DNA of 64,000 bases from Thalassotalea sp. PP2-459 (GTDB lineage: Bacteria > Pseudomonadota > Gammaproteobacteria > Enterobacterales > Alteromonadaceae), in the NCBI RefSeq assembly GCF_001913705.1, contig NZ_MKQD01000045.1, forward strand, positions 58,110-122,109. The letters run 5' to 3'. Below are positions 1 through 9,724 of the stretch, piece by piece; position 1 is the stretch's first letter; every line of letters begins with the position of its first letter. The notes beneath the pieces are model-generated. The model ran no database searches, had not been told where the DNA came from, and saw only the letters and a list, made by a program, of their open reading frames with translations. The translations under genes and the position numbers were made by a program.

Positions 1-64
1 AAATATTCGTTTCTGAAGGAAGGCAGTCGTTCATACCACGAACAGCCTGAATTGTTTTACTCAC
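1..64 (-). CDS. hisS: Histidyl-tRNA synthetase, N-terminus only
   Basis: The first 21 codons of a gene running off the left edge are visible on the minus strand. Reading from a GTG at 64 gives V-S-K-T-I-Q-A-V-R-G-M-N-D-C-L-P and onward, which matches the highly conserved start of bacterial HisRS (typically K-x-I-Q-A-I/V-R-G-M-N-D). The enzyme charges tRNA-His with histidine in the cytosol. The ispG-hisS order is the usual gammaproteobacterial one, with an 84-nt gap here. The GTG start is inferred: no ATG lies upstream in frame, and the next ATG (Met11) would cut into the conserved block. Confidence 0.85.
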   Translation of the reverse strand, partial: MSKTIQAVRGMNDCLPSETNI

Positions 65-148
65 CTAGAAGGCTCTCTTTTTGCTATTGGAAATGTAAAA
101 TGCAGCGCGCATTATAGGCAGTTTAGCGATAAACGTAAACTACCGAAC

Positions 149-1270
149 TTAATTGTCGATCTCTTTGACCGCAATTTTATTGGCTTGATCCATTAACTTT
201 GCTTTTGCGCGTATGCGTTGTTCAAGCTGATCAACCAATTGGTTGTTATCAAAGCGCTCTTTTTGCCTGATACCATCTAAATAAAAGCCACTCTTTTTAC
301 TGCTACCGGTTAAGCCTAAATCTGACACTGTTGCTTCGCCAGGGCCATTAACGATACAACCAATAATCGAAACATCCATCGGTGTCATAATATCTTCAAC
401 ACGTTGCTCTAACTCATTAACAGTACTGATCACATCAAATTCTTGACGAGAGCAACTTGGACAAGCAATAAAATTGATACCACGGCTACGTAGTTTTAAC
501 GATTTTAGAATATCAAAACCTACTTTCACTTCTTCAACTGGGTCTGCTGCTAAAGACACTCGTAGGGTGTCGCCAATTCCTTCAGATAATAACAAGCCAA
601 GTCCAACAGATGATTTAACAGCTCCCGCTCTTAAACCGCCGGCCTCAGTAATACCAAGGTGTAATGGGTTATCAATTTGCTTTGCTAGTAACCGATACGA
701 ACCAACAGCCAAAAAAACATCCGATGCTTTGACACTGACTTTAAAATCATGGAAGTTTAATCGATCAAGAATATCAACATGACGCATCGCTGATTCAAGT
801 AATGCTTCAGCGGTAGGTTCTGTATATTTTTCTTGAATATCTTTTTCTAACGAGCCCCCGTTAACTCCAATACGAATTGAAATACCTTTATCGCGTGCAG
901 ATTCTACTACTGCTCTAACACGATCTTCACGGCCGATATTTCCAGGGTTAATACGTAAACAATCTGCGCCATATTCCGCCACTTTGAGTGCAATACGATA
1001 GTCAAAATGAATATCAGTCACTAACGGCACAGATACTTGTTGTTTAATTTCTCTAAAAGCTTCTGCTGCATCCATAGTAGGTACACTTACCCTTACGATG
1101 TCAGCGCCAACAGCTTCTAACGCTTTTATTTGTTTTACCGTAGCAGCAACATCAGTGGTTAATGTATTAGTCATAGACTGAACGGCTATAGGTGCATCAC
1201 CACCAACAGGTACATTACCAACCATAATCTGGCGTGATTTTCGACGAATAATAGGGGATTCTTTAAACAT
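149..1270 (-). CDS. ispG: 4-hydroxy-3-methylbut-2-en-1-yl diphosphate synthase (flavodoxin)
   Basis: IspG (GcpE) reductively converts 2-C-methyl-D-erythritol 2,4-cyclodiphosphate to HMBPP, the penultimate step of the MEP isoprenoid pathway, using a [4Fe-4S] cluster. At 373 residues it has the usual proteobacterial length. The start ([20 protein letters not shown]) and the TIM-barrel region are typical. Cluster ligands are visible as CPSC near residue 270 and in [10 protein letters not shown] near residue 305. It lies 11 nt after rodZ, so rodZ-ispG are probably co-transcribed, with hisS following. Confidence 0.97.
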   Translation of the reverse strand: MFKESPIIRRKSRQIMVGNVPVGGDAPIAVQSMTNTLTTDVAATVKQIKALEAVGADIVRVSVPTMDAAEAFREIKQQVSVPLVTDIHFDYRIALKVAEYGADCLRINPGNIGREDRVRAVVESARDKGISIRIGVNGGSLEKDIQEKYTEPTAEALLESAMRHVDILDRLNFHDFKVSVKASDVFLAVGSYRLLAKQIDNPLHLGITEAGGLRAGAVKSSVGLGLLLSEGIGDTLRVSLAADPVEEVKVGFDILKSLKLRSRGINFIACPSCSRQEFDVISTVNELEQRVEDIMTPMDVSIIGCIVNGPGEATVSDLGLTGSSKKSGFYLDGIRQKERFDNNQLVDQLEQRIRAKAKLMDQANKIAVKEIDN

Positions 1271-1281
1271 AATAAATTCGT

Positions 1282-2331
1282 TTACTCTGCTTGATTTTCT
1301 GCATCGAGTGGCAAGGTAAATTTCGCAATGTTGCCACGGGAAAATTGCGACATATCAATATTGTCACCTTGAAAAGCAATCGTCACCAATTCTGGCTTTC
1401 CTAAAGTAACTTTAAACGGTGCCTGCCCTGATATATTCATAACATAGCCCGTTTTTTTAATACCCCATGCCACACGTTCGCCTGTTGCGTCATAGATATT
1501 GACCCAGCAATCGCCTGAAAAAGTAAATTGGGCAGACGTTAGTGGTTCATTTGAAGATGTTAGAGATAACTGTTCGTTAGGTTCTGCAACACCGGTACTG
1601 GCTATACTCTTTTCCGTTACGGAATCGTTAGTTAATGGTACATCATTAGAGATAGCATTATCAGCTTGTTGAAGTACTTCAGTTGATGATTGTTCTGAAC
1701 TTGCCTGAGTTGTTATCTTGTTTTCAGTCGTCGCTTTTAAGGTTTCCGATAGAGGCGCTATGTTCGTTTCATCAATAATTTTATTTTCGGTTTGTTCGTC
1801 AACATCTACTGTTGTTAATATTGGTTGCTCAATGGAACTGGATTGCTCTTCTGTACTAGATGTTGTGTCAACAACTGCTGTTTTCTGGCTTTCTTTCGCA
1901 TCTTGTATCCACCAAATCACACTTGAACCAACAAGTGCCGCAAGGATCAAATACGTTAGCCACATCAGTCTGCTATTTTCTGCTTGTTTTTCAGTTTCCT
2001 TCGAAAAACTTTGCATGAATGTGCCTTGCTTATCTTGCGTAGAACCAATATTAAGTGTTTCATAGCTTGCTAACACTTCTTTTTCAGGAAGATTAACAAG
2101 CTTAGCATAGCTTTTTAAATAGCCACGGTTGAAGGTGGCAGGCAATGACGCGTCAAAAATATCTTGTTCTATTTCACCAACTAAAGCTTTCCTGAAGTTC
2201 AATCGTTCCGCAACATCCAATTCACTTAACCCCATTTTTTTGCGTGCTTGAGCAAGCATTTCTCCTGGGCCTAAAGTTTTTGGTTCTTCAGTTTGTATTT
2301 CTAAATGTTCGTTTGTCGTCATGTTGGTCAT
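1282..2331 (-). CDS. rodZ: Cytoskeletal membrane protein RodZ
   Basis: RodZ links the MreB cytoskeleton to the inner membrane and helps set rod shape. An N-terminal helix-turn-helix of the Cro/cI-like RodZ type is seen at about residues 20-90 ([20 protein letters not shown], then the [16 protein letters not shown] block). One membrane segment follows at about 122-142 ([20 protein letters not shown]). A low-complexity Ser/Thr/Glu-rich linker spans about 150-260, and a C-terminal DUF4115 domain has the features of the family ([19 protein letters not shown]). The linker diverges fast in all RodZ proteins. It sits between pilW and ispG, the standard gammaproteobacterial order. Confidence 0.95.
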   Translation of the reverse strand: MTNMTTNEHLEIQTEEPKTLGPGEMLAQARKKMGLSELDVAERLNFRKALVGEIEQDIFDASLPATFNRGYLKSYAKLVNLPEKEVLASYETLNIGSTQDKQGTFMQSFSKETEKQAENSRLMWLTYLILAALVGSSVIWWIQDAKESQKTAVVDTTSSTEEQSSSIEQPILTTVDVDEQTENKIIDETNIAPLSETLKATTENKITTQASSEQSSTEVLQQADNAISNDVPLTNDSVTEKSIASTGVAEPNEQLSLTSSNEPLTSAQFTFSGDCWVNIYDATGERVAWGIKKTGYVMNISGQAPFKVTLGKPELVTIAFQGDNIDMSQFSRGNIAKFTLPLDAENQAE

Positions 2332-2341
2332 TTAATGGTTG

Positions 2342-3568
2342 TTACTTCTTAGGATCAGCAAGTAAAATAACATCACCTATCTTAATTGATTGATTTCGAG
2401 AAAAGTTATTCCAGCGTTCTAACGCTTTCATGTGAATATTATATTTCACCGTAATGGAGAATAACGTGTCACCCTTTTTCACAATGTGTTGAGGGATTGA
2501 CGATTTTTTTTCATTTGTCGTGATACTCTCATTCGACAGTGTCACCTTGTTTTCTGCTTTTTTACTATCTACATGGCTTACTGACTGAACAGTTTTTTCA
2601 TCCGTTTTACTTCTATCACGCGCAAATTTTTTAGTATTATTACGTTTTTTCGCGTTTACATTTTTTGACTCAGCACTATACCCTTTAGGTGATAGCTTAA
2701 CCACACGCTTTTTCTTTTTATTCAGAAGTAATGGCTTTGTTAATAATTGGTATTTTTCAGCTAACTCGTCAGCTTCTGTATGATCAAGCCCATTGAGTAA
2801 AAATTGCTTTGCTTGGAATGATTGCGGAAACATTTTCACTAACATACTCGCGTAATTTTTGGCAACACCCGCTTTATTTTGTTTCTGATAGGTTTTAAAC
2901 GCTAATGCTAACGCTTCTGGCATAAAACGTCGGGTGGCTTTCTCATACCTTTTTAAGTACTGCTCAGCTAATTGATAATCGCCCTTTGCATATTGTAAGC
3001 GCATCATGTGTAAAATCGCAGAGGCATTACTTGGACTGTGCTGAATTGATTTATGTAAATAATGTTCGGCCTTGTCAAACGCATCAGCGTCAAGTTGACA
3101 TAATGCCAAATTTTCATAACTTTTTGCCACTAATAAATACGTAGGAACGGCAATAGCCTTTAACATTTTCTGTTCAGCAAGTGCATATTTCTCTTGTTTA
3201 CAAAGAAAGACACCGTAATTATTCAATGTATCTGGGTCATCACTATTAATTGATAACGCTTTCTCGTAAGCTTGAGTTGCTAGTTTTGGCTCACCAACAG
3301 TATCATAATAGTGAGCAAAGGCAGTATGTACTTGAACAAGTTTAGGCGCTGAACGTTTTGCTTTTTCTAAATTAAGTTTAGCCTGCGTGGTATTACCCAT
3401 TTTTAAATAGCCAAGCCCTAATGATATTCTGGTCATCGCAATTTCATTGTTCGATGATTCATTTTGTATCACGGGCGTGTTTTTATCATTTTCATAAGTT
3501 TGGGTGACACAGCCCGTTAAACCTAAAAAGATGATCAAACAAGTCATTGTTCTCAGAAAATTATCCAT
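2342..3568 (-). CDS. pilW: Type IV pilus biogenesis lipoprotein PilW/PilF with C-terminal LysM domain
   Basis: PilW (PilF) is the outer-membrane lipoprotein that helps assemble the type IV pilus secretin. A lipoprotein signal ends in the lipobox LTGC. About six TPR-like repeats follow (for example AFAHYYDTVGEPKLATQAYEKAL). The usual protein is about 250 residues; this one is about 408 because of a Lys/Ser-rich linker and a C-terminal LysM domain (HIVKKGDTLFSITVKYNIHM to IKIGDVILL), which normally binds peptidoglycan. I prefer the ATG at 3568, which puts the lipobox Cys at position 20. An in-frame ATG at 3586 is possible; neither has a clear ribosome binding site, so translation may be coupled to rlmN just upstream. 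Confidence 0.88.
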   Translation of the reverse strand: MDNFLRTMTCLIIFLGLTGCVTQTYENDKNTPVIQNESSNNEIAMTRISLGLGYLKMGNTTQAKLNLEKAKRSAPKLVQVHTAFAHYYDTVGEPKLATQAYEKALSINSDDPDTLNNYGVFLCKQEKYALAEQKMLKAIAVPTYLLVAKSYENLALCQLDADAFDKAEHYLHKSIQHSPSNASAILHMMRLQYAKGDYQLAEQYLKRYEKATRRFMPEALALAFKTYQKQNKAGVAKNYASMLVKMFPQSFQAKQFLLNGLDHTEADELAEKYQLLTKPLLLNKKKKRVVKLSPKGYSAESKNVNAKKRNNTKKFARDRSKTDEKTVQSVSHVDSKKAENKVTLSNESITTNEKKSSIPQHIVKKGDTLFSITVKYNIHMKALERWNNFSRNQSIKIGDVILLADPKK

Positions 3569-3594
3569 ATATACCGACACAAGCATTATTGTTA

Positions 3595-4764
3595 TCAGAC
3601 TATTTTCACTGAAATTTGTTCAGCTTTCACCTGTTTTTTTTCATTTGCGTGTTCTGCGATGGCTGCAGTACGTTTTGTACGGTCTAAAACCTCGCCGGCA
3701 AGCTGTCCACACGCGGCATCAATATCATCACCTCGCGTGCGCCTTGTGATCACGGTATAACCATAACTTTGTAACACTTTGTCAAATCTATCAATACGTG
3801 AATTACTTGAACGTTGATACGGCGAACCTGGGTAAGGATTAAAAGGAATTAAGTTGACCTTACTTGGAGTGTCTTTCAATGCATGAGCGAGTTCATGTGC
3901 ATGTTCTGTAGAGTCATTCACTTCTTGTATCATCACATACTCAACGGTCACTGCTTTTTGTGCTTTTGAGCCATCGATATATTGACGAGATGCTGCTAGA
4001 AAGTCTTGTAGTGGATATTTTTTATTGATTGGCACTAGTTCGTTTCGTAATACATCATTTGGTGCGTGTATTGAAATAGCCAAGGCACAGTCAATTTTTT
4101 CTTTTAACATAGCAAGTGCAGGAACAACGCCTGATGTACTCACAGTTACACGACGTTTAGATAAACCATAACCTAGATCGTTTAACATGTTATCAAGCGC
4201 TGGCAGTAAGTTTTTCATGTTTAATAATGGTTCACCCATCCCCATCATCACTATGTTAGTGATTGGTCGCTTACCAGCAATACGAGTTGCACCAATATCA
4301 TTCGCAACGCGCCAGACTTGGCCAATAATTTCAGCGACGGATAAATTACGATTAAAACCCTGCTGAGCTGTTGAACAAAAAGTACACTCTAAGGCACAAC
4401 CTACTTGTGAAGAAACGCATAAGGTTGCACGATTATTTTCAGGGATCCAAACCGTTTCAACTTCTTGACCACCCTCTAACTTTAACGCGTACTTTATGGT
4501 GCCATCAGTTGATACTTGTTTTTGCGAGATTTCTGGCGCTTGAATTTCACAGTTACGCGATAATTTTTCACGCAATTTTTTATTCAAATTTGTCATTTGT
4601 TCAAAATCGTCGTACCCAAAATGGTACATCCATTTCATGACTTGATCAGCACGGAACGGTTTTTCGCCGATTGAAGCGAAATACTCACGCAACCCTTGAT
4701 GGTCAAAGTTTAATAAATTAACTTTCGTCATAGTTGGTTGAACAATGGTTGCGGCTTCACTCAT
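3595..4764 (-). CDS. rlmN: Dual-specificity 23S rRNA/tRNA (adenine-C2)-methyltransferase RlmN
   Basis: RlmN is a radical-SAM enzyme that methylates C2 of A2503 in 23S rRNA and A37 in some tRNAs. The radical-SAM motif CxxxCxxC is C123-ALE-C127-TF-C130. The MGMGEPLLN motif and the late [11 protein letters not shown] block, which carries the second catalytic cysteine, are present. Its length of 389 residues is normal. The C-terminal tail rich in Lys and Glu is slightly longer than in E. coli. It lies 8 nt (ATG at 3586) or 26 nt (ATG at 3568) upstream of pilW. Confidence 0.97.
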   Translation of the reverse strand: MSEAATIVQPTMTKVNLLNFDHQGLREYFASIGEKPFRADQVMKWMYHFGYDDFEQMTNLNKKLREKLSRNCEIQAPEISQKQVSTDGTIKYALKLEGGQEVETVWIPENNRATLCVSSQVGCALECTFCSTAQQGFNRNLSVAEIIGQVWRVANDIGATRIAGKRPITNIVMMGMGEPLLNMKNLLPALDNMLNDLGYGLSKRRVTVSTSGVVPALAMLKEKIDCALAISIHAPNDVLRNELVPINKKYPLQDFLAASRQYIDGSKAQKAVTVEYVMIQEVNDSTEHAHELAHALKDTPSKVNLIPFNPYPGSPYQRSSNSRIDRFDKVLQSYGYTVITRRTRGDDIDAACGQLAGEVLDRTKRTAAIAEHANEKKQVKAEQISVKIV

Positions 4765-4907
4765 ATTAAAAAACTCTCAATACTACAAAATTCAAGGGGC
4801 AAAATTGTACACTTTTTCAACAAAAGAGACAATTAAGATAACTAGCATAAATTTGCTATTCGTCTATGCGCAGCAAGAACTTATGCTAATCATCTAACAA
4901 AACAAAA

Positions 4908-4946
4908 GGATTTTACCGAATACCGATAAAACCCTTTTATTGTCTT
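4908..4946 (-). terminator. Probable rho-independent terminator after ndk
   Basis: On the minus strand GGGTTTTATCG and CGGTAAAATCC form an 11-bp stem with two wobble pairs and a short loop, followed by TTTTGTTTTG. It lies about 110 nt past the ndk stop codon and before rlmN, so it would separate ndk from the rlmN operon. Confidence 0.55.
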
Positions 4947-5053
4947 TTATCAATTAAACTAAGCGCTTAACAATTTTTTAATAACGATATCACTGCTCGA
5001 ATAGAACAAGGTTATCAACAATTAACTACCGTTAAGCCTGTGTTTAATGAAAA

Positions 5054-5485
5054 TTAACGAGTGCGTGCGCAAATCTCGTCATCAGAGAAAAAATACGCGA
5101 TTTCGCGAGCCGCTGATTCTACAGCGTCTGAGCCGTGAACAGCATTTTCGTCAATTGAGTTTGCATAATCTGCACGTAAAGTACCTGCTAATGCTTCAGC
5201 AGGATTAGTAGCGCCCATGATTTCACGATTTTTTAATACTGCACCTTCACCTTCAAGTACTTGAACCATCACTGGACCAGAAGTCATGAATTCAACTAAA
5301 GCACCAAAGAAAGGACGTTCGCTGTGCTCAGCATAGAAGCCTTCAGCTTGTTCTTTAGAAAGGTGAACCATTTTTGAAGCAATAATAGTTAAGCCAGCAG
5401 TTTCAAAGCGGTTGTAGATTTGACCAATAACATTTTTTGCTACTGCATCAGGTTTTACGATAGAAAAAGTACGTTCGATAGCCAT
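5054..5485 (-). CDS. ndk: Nucleoside diphosphate kinase
   Basis: Ndk moves the gamma-phosphate of ATP onto other nucleoside diphosphates through a phosphohistidine. The catalytic histidine is H117 in NAVHGSD. The N-terminal [12 protein letters not shown] and the NPAEA loop are typical. At 143 residues the length is exactly that of the family. It probably forms its own transcription unit: 269 nt separate it from maeA upstream and a hairpin lies downstream. Confidence 0.98.
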   Translation of the reverse strand: MAIERTFSIVKPDAVAKNVIGQIYNRFETAGLTIIASKMVHLSKEQAEGFYAEHSERPFFGALVEFMTSGPVMVQVLEGEGAVLKNREIMGATNPAEALAGTLRADYANSIDENAVHGSDAVESAAREIAYFFSDDEICARTR

Positions 5486-5754
5486 GATAAGCCCTCAATT
5501 TTTGAACTAGAATATAAATTTTGGCGCGATTATAGACCAATTGTTAGCAAATGCCTACCTAGGAATAAAGATTGTTTTAAATAGGGGGAGTTTAGCTTTG
5601 TGGTATCAATTTTGGCCATATTCTAGTCTCAATTTAGACATATAGCCAAGACGAGAACCGAAGGAAGTTAAAACGTTTCGAACATAAAAACCCATTATCA
5701 ATTTAAAGAAACAGCCCATTGTCATCAAAGAGCTGCTTCAAATTTGCTCAAGAC

Positions 5755-7446
5755 TTACAGGCTACAACGACGATATTGTCGATAAGCCGGCTGCCAAAAA
5801 TTACGTTCTATTTTGGCTGTTAACGCGTCATCATCAATACGTAATGCTAAATCTTGGTCAAATGCTACCTGCGCAACAGCAAAAGCTATTTCTTTACTCA
5901 AATTGGCGATCTCAGTTAATGGTGGCAACAATTCACCTTTACCAGTATTTGCCAAAGGTGAAGCTTTTGCTAGTGTCTTACTAGCAACCATTAACATTTC
6001 GTCTGTGATCCGATTAATATTTGCGGCTACAACAGCAAGACCTAACCCCGGAAAAATATAACTGTTATTGCATTGTGCAACAGGGAAAATATCCCCCTTA
6101 TGCTCGACAGGCTCAAACGGGCTGCCAGTAGCCACAATTGCTTTCCCTTCTGTCCAATTAATGACCTGTTCAGGTGTTGCTTCTACTTGTCGAACGGGGT
6201 TACTTAGTGGAAAAATTATCGGTTTGTCATTATATACTGTCATGGCTTTTATCACGTGTTCAGTAAATAAGCCAGCAACACCAGATACACCAATTAAAAT
6301 GTCAGGTTGTGCTTGTTCAACCGTTTCTTGTAGCGTTGCATATTCACCAGCGATTTTCCACGAAGCAATAGCTGACCTCTGCTGACCAAGCTTTTCTTGA
6401 AAGTCTCTAAGGCCCCCCATACCTTGGGTTACCAGACCGTGGCGATCAATCATATACACTTGACTGCGTGCTTGTGCAGGCGCTGCTCCTTCACTGATCA
6501 TTTGTGCAATTATCTGTTCTGCAATACCACACCCGGCGGAACCCGCGCCAACGAATACCACTTTTTGCTTTGATAACTGCCCGCCTTTTATCCGGCAAGC
6601 CGCGAGTAAAGTACCAACGGTTACTGATGCTGTGCCTTGGATATCATCATTAAAACAACATATTTGATCTTTATAACGATTTAGCAGCGGCATAGCATTA
6701 GGCTGTGCAAAATCTTCAAACTGCAACATGACGTGTGGCCAGCGACGTTTTACTGCCTGAACAAACAGATCGACAAATTCATCATATGCTTGTTGATCAA
6801 TGCGTGGCTTACGTGTCCCCATATACATTGGATCATTAAGTAATTTTTCATTGTTTGTGCCCACATCGAGCATCACAGGTAAACAATACGCAGGACTAAT
6901 ACCACCACAAGCGGTATATAAAGAAAGTTTACCAATAGGAATCCCCATACCTCCGATACCTTGATCACCAAGGCCAAGAATACGCTCACCGTCAGTGACT
7001 ACAATTATTTTAACTTTATTTTTAGTCGCGTTGCGTAATATATCGTCAATGTCATGACGATCTTCATATGAAATAAACAAGCCACGATTGCTGCGATAAA
7101 TGTCAGAGAACTTTTCACAGGCATCACCTACTGTCGGTGTATAGATTATCGGCATCATTTCCGCTAAATGTGCTTGCACTAGCTTAAAGAACAAGGTTTC
7201 ATTTTTGTCATGTATTGCACGCAGGTATATATGCTTATTTAAATTAGTGCGGAAACTACTATATTGCATATAGCAACGTTCAACTTGTTCATCAATCGTT
7301 TCGTACGACGGAGGTAATAAACCAGTTAAATTGAATTGTTTACGTTCTTCACGAGAAAAAGCAGACCCCTTATTAAGTAAAGGGGTTTCTAATAAATTAG
7401 GGCCTGAATAGGGAATATATAGAGGGCGTTGTTTGTTTGTTGTCAT
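5755..7446 (-). CDS. maeA: NAD-dependent malic enzyme (malate dehydrogenase, oxaloacetate-decarboxylating)
   Basis: MaeA decarboxylates L-malate oxidatively to pyruvate, linking the TCA cycle to pyruvate. At 563 residues it has the E. coli MaeA (SfcA) length. The tyrosine region [17 protein letters not shown], the catalytic-site stretch [20 protein letters not shown], the metal-site block FEDFAQPNA and FNDDIQGTA, and the Rossmann motif [13 protein letters not shown] are all visible. It is transcribed alone. Confidence 0.96.
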   Translation of the reverse strand: MTTNKQRPLYIPYSGPNLLETPLLNKGSAFSREERKQFNLTGLLPPSYETIDEQVERCYMQYSSFRTNLNKHIYLRAIHDKNETLFFKLVQAHLAEMMPIIYTPTVGDACEKFSDIYRSNRGLFISYEDRHDIDDILRNATKNKVKIIVVTDGERILGLGDQGIGGMGIPIGKLSLYTACGGISPAYCLPVMLDVGTNNEKLLNDPMYMGTRKPRIDQQAYDEFVDLFVQAVKRRWPHVMLQFEDFAQPNAMPLLNRYKDQICCFNDDIQGTASVTVGTLLAACRIKGGQLSKQKVVFVGAGSAGCGIAEQIIAQMISEGAAPAQARSQVYMIDRHGLVTQGMGGLRDFQEKLGQQRSAIASWKIAGEYATLQETVEQAQPDILIGVSGVAGLFTEHVIKAMTVYNDKPIIFPLSNPVRQVEATPEQVINWTEGKAIVATGSPFEPVEHKGDIFPVAQCNNSYIFPGLGLAVVAANINRITDEMLMVASKTLAKASPLANTGKGELLPPLTEIANLSKEIAFAVAQVAFDQDLALRIDDDALTAKIERNFWQPAYRQYRRCSL

Positions 7447-7572
7447 AAGTGTGTATTATTTGCGCCAGTTGGTTGCGATAAGACTTAATTTAAGCATAAG
7501 CTATAGCGCCTGATTATAGTCGAACTAACGCGTTCAACAAACCCGAGCACTGGATAAATTGTTAAAAATAGA

Positions 7573-7616
7573 GAAAAAAAAGACCTTATATAGTTTCGTC
7601 GGTAAAGATCTTTTCA
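7573..7616 (-). terminator. Probable terminator after iscX
   Basis: On the minus strand AAGATCTT and AAGGTCTT can pair (one wobble) around a long loop and are followed by a run of eight T. The hairpin lies about 65 nt past the iscX stop codon, between iscX and maeA. Confidence 0.5.
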
Positions 7617-7679
7617 CACTAAACAATCGCGACAATATAATTAGCATACATTGAGTACGCTAACCGCTTGAGCGTTTAA

Positions 7680-7877
7680 TTACATTTCGTCCATCCATGC
7701 TAATTGAATCGCTTCTAATACCCTTTCACCGCAATGGTTTGGGTTATCATCAAAGTTTTCAAGCGCTAAAACCCATTCACGTAAGTCAGTAAAGTGTATT
7801 TTGTAAGGATCCACTTCTGGATGCTGCTCCATCAAATCAAGCGCAATATCGAGTGAATCTGTCCAGCGAAGTCCCAT
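7680..7877 (-). CDS. iscX: Fe-S cluster assembly protein IscX (YfhJ)
   Basis: IscX is a small acidic protein that binds IscS and iron and tunes Fe-S cluster assembly. Its 65 residues match the family throughout (MGLRWTDSLDIALDLMEQHP, VDPYKIHFTDLREWV, and the C-terminal AIQLAWMDE). In enterobacteria it closes the isc operon after fdx. Here no other isc gene is nearby, and the gene upstream is only a 45-residue membrane peptide ending 21 nt before its ATG. Confidence 0.93.
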   Translation of the reverse strand: MGLRWTDSLDIALDLMEQHPEVDPYKIHFTDLREWVLALENFDDNPNHCGERVLEAIQLAWMDEM

Positions 7878-7898
7878 AATGCCCTCTCGTTGTTTGTA

Positions 7899-8036
7899 CT
7901 AAAAAATCAAATGGAACCAATAAAAGTCGACCAATAACATGACAATTAACCAAATAAAGATCAATCGCGCACGACGACAAAATTGACAATCTGTGTGCCA
8001 TAAATTGGTTAGTTTTCCAAAAAAGTGTTTTGACAT
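7899..8036 (-). CDS. Small CxxC membrane peptide upstream of iscX
   Basis: A 45-codon frame starts at ATG 8036 behind a reasonable ribosome binding site (GGAAAA about 7 nt before the ATG) and ends with TAG 21 nt before iscX. The product starts MSKHFFGKLTNLWHTDCQFC, followed by Arg-Arg-Ala-Arg, then a single hydrophobic helix of about 20 residues (LIFIWLIVMLLVDFYWFHLI). The CQFC pair followed by a positive patch and the helix suggests a metal or redox site on the cytosolic face. I do not recognise the family. Spacing suggests co-transcription with iscX. Confidence 0.55.
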   Translation of the reverse strand: MSKHFFGKLTNLWHTDCQFCRRARLIFIWLIVMLLVDFYWFHLIF

Positions 8037-8181
8037 ACTTTTTCCGTTAAAGTTAAGTATAGATTAATACCATGATTTGCAATTAATGCCTTACCTATTA
8101 ACGATAAAACGTTGCTAATAGAGCACTTATTAGTTGGGCTTGGTATCATATACAACAAACAACATAATCGCGAATGTAAAG

Positions 8182-8427
8182 ATGGCTAACATTACCTTGT
8201 CTGAGGACGTAAAACACCAACTTATTAACAAGTTACAACATTATTTTGAACAAGAACTCTCTATTGAATTAGGCCAATTCGATGCTGATTTTTTACTTGA
8301 TTTTATCGGCGACAATTTCGGTAGTTATTTTTATAATCAGGGTTTATATGACGCACAGCACATTATTAACGAGAAAATAGATCATATCAGCGAAACGTTA
8401 TACGAATTAGAAAAGCCCACAACGTAA
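8182..8427 (+). CDS. DUF2164 family protein
   Basis: From ATG 8182 this gives 81 residues beginning MANITLSEDVKHQLINKLQH. The pattern HYFEQELSIELGQFDADFLL followed by DFIGDNFGSYFYNQGLYDAQ matches the DUF2164 family of small, mainly helical cytosolic proteins with no known function. An upstream in-frame ATG at 8134 would add 16 residues not seen in the family, so the internal start is preferred. It stands alone, 87 nt before nnrS. Confidence 0.8.
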   Translation: MANITLSEDVKHQLINKLQHYFEQELSIELGQFDADFLLDFIGDNFGSYFYNQGLYDAQHIINEKIDHISETLYELEKPTT

Positions 8428-8513
8428 AGTAATTACCGCCGTATTGATTTAAAACAAAGTCTAACAAATAGCATGCGATATACTCACCTTCATCGCCCTC
8501 TAAGGTACCGAAT

Positions 8514-9719
8514 ATGATGCAAATTACCGATTTAGCACAAGAAGAAAAGTTACCGCCCATTTTAAGGTTAGGTTTTCGTCCTTTTTTTCTACTTGGCCCT
8601 GCTTTTGCCATTATAGCTCTGACACTATGGTTATTGATTTTTTACGGAAAAATTAACCTCCAACCTTTTGCAAGTGGTTATTGGTGGCATATTCATGAAA
8701 TGATCTTTGGCTTCGCTGCTGCTATTATTGCTGGATTTTTGTTAACAGCAGTGCAAACCTGGACAGGCATTAGAAGCGTACATGGGAACGCGTTATTTTG
8801 GCTTATCATTTTATGGTTAGCTGGCCGCATTGCATTATTATTACCGACATACCTGCCGCATATAATGATCACCATTATTGATTTGAGTTTTTTACCTGTA
8901 GCGGCCTACATGTTGGCAAAACCAATTATTGCCGTAAAACAAAAACGAAATCTCTTCTTCGTTCCTTTGCTGTTAATGTTCACCTTGGTGAATGGACAAA
9001 TGCATCTCGCTTTTTATCAAGGTGATAACACTAGTGTACAATTATCTGGCTACGCCGGTATTATGTTGATCACAATGCTAATTTCTATTATTGGCGGCAG
9101 AGTAACTCCGATGTTTACCGCAAATGGTAGTAAAACAGAAAAAGTAGCGAACTTACCTTGGCTTGAAATTAGCGCAAATATCACGTTATTCACTATTTTC
9201 ATTTTGTATTTTATCAGCCCAATTTTAAACCTGAGTCAGCAAACATTTGGGATGCTTTTTGTTATTGCAGGCACACTTCAAGCTTATAGAATAACGAGAT
9301 GGCGCCCTTGGGTTACTTTTAAAATTCCACTGTTGTGGTCACTACATTTAGCTTTATTCTGTATATGGATGGCCCTGCTATTACTGGGTTTATCTTACTT
9401 ATTTAACCTATTCCCTACCAACCACCTTTGGCATTTATTAACAATTGGTGGAATAAGCGGTGTAATACTTGCGATGATTGCGCGTGTTTCACTTGGCCAT
9501 ACTGGTAGACCACTAGTAGTAGGAAAACTTATAAAATTCAGTTTTTTACTCATTTTTATCGCCGCTTTCACTCGTGCAATTTTACCCATTTTAGCGCCTG
9601 CGATGACCCCTACATTTTATTGGTTAGCAACAGGGTTTGCTTGCGCAAGTTTTTTACTTTTCTTATATCGCTACATACCTTACCTTATTCAACAACGCAT
9701 AGACGGCAGACCAGGGTAA
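8514..9719 (+). CDS. nnrS: NnrS family haem/copper membrane protein
   Basis: NnrS proteins are polytopic inner-membrane proteins linked to nitric oxide stress and denitrification. The diagnostic start LRLGFRPFFLLGPAFAI is present at about residue 17. The rest is about 12 hydrophobic helices with conserved His residues (WWHIHEMIFGFAAAII, GQMHLAF, ARVSLGHTGR). The 401 residues are full length. No NO reductase or NsrR gene is visible nearby. The next gene starts 5 nt later, suggesting an operon. Confidence 0.92.
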   Translation: MMQITDLAQEEKLPPILRLGFRPFFLLGPAFAIIALTLWLLIFYGKINLQPFASGYWWHIHEMIFGFAAAIIAGFLLTAVQTWTGIRSVHGNALFWLIILWLAGRIALLLPTYLPHIMITIIDLSFLPVAAYMLAKPIIAVKQKRNLFFVPLLLMFTLVNGQMHLAFYQGDNTSVQLSGYAGIMLITMLISIIGGRVTPMFTANGSKTEKVANLPWLEISANITLFTIFILYFISPILNLSQQTFGMLFVIAGTLQAYRITRWRPWVTFKIPLLWSLHLALFCIWMALLLLGLSYLFNLFPTNHLWHLLTIGGISGVILAMIARVSLGHTGRPLVVGKLIKFSFLLIFIAAFTRAILPILAPAMTPTFYWLATGFACASFLLFLYRYIPYLIQQRIDGRPG

Positions 9720-9724
9720 CTGAA

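Noticed and set aside
9620..9724. Upstream extension of the D-2-hydroxyacid dehydrogenase
   Set aside because: It lies inside nnrS, and the ATG at 9725 with CAGGG gives the normal family start.
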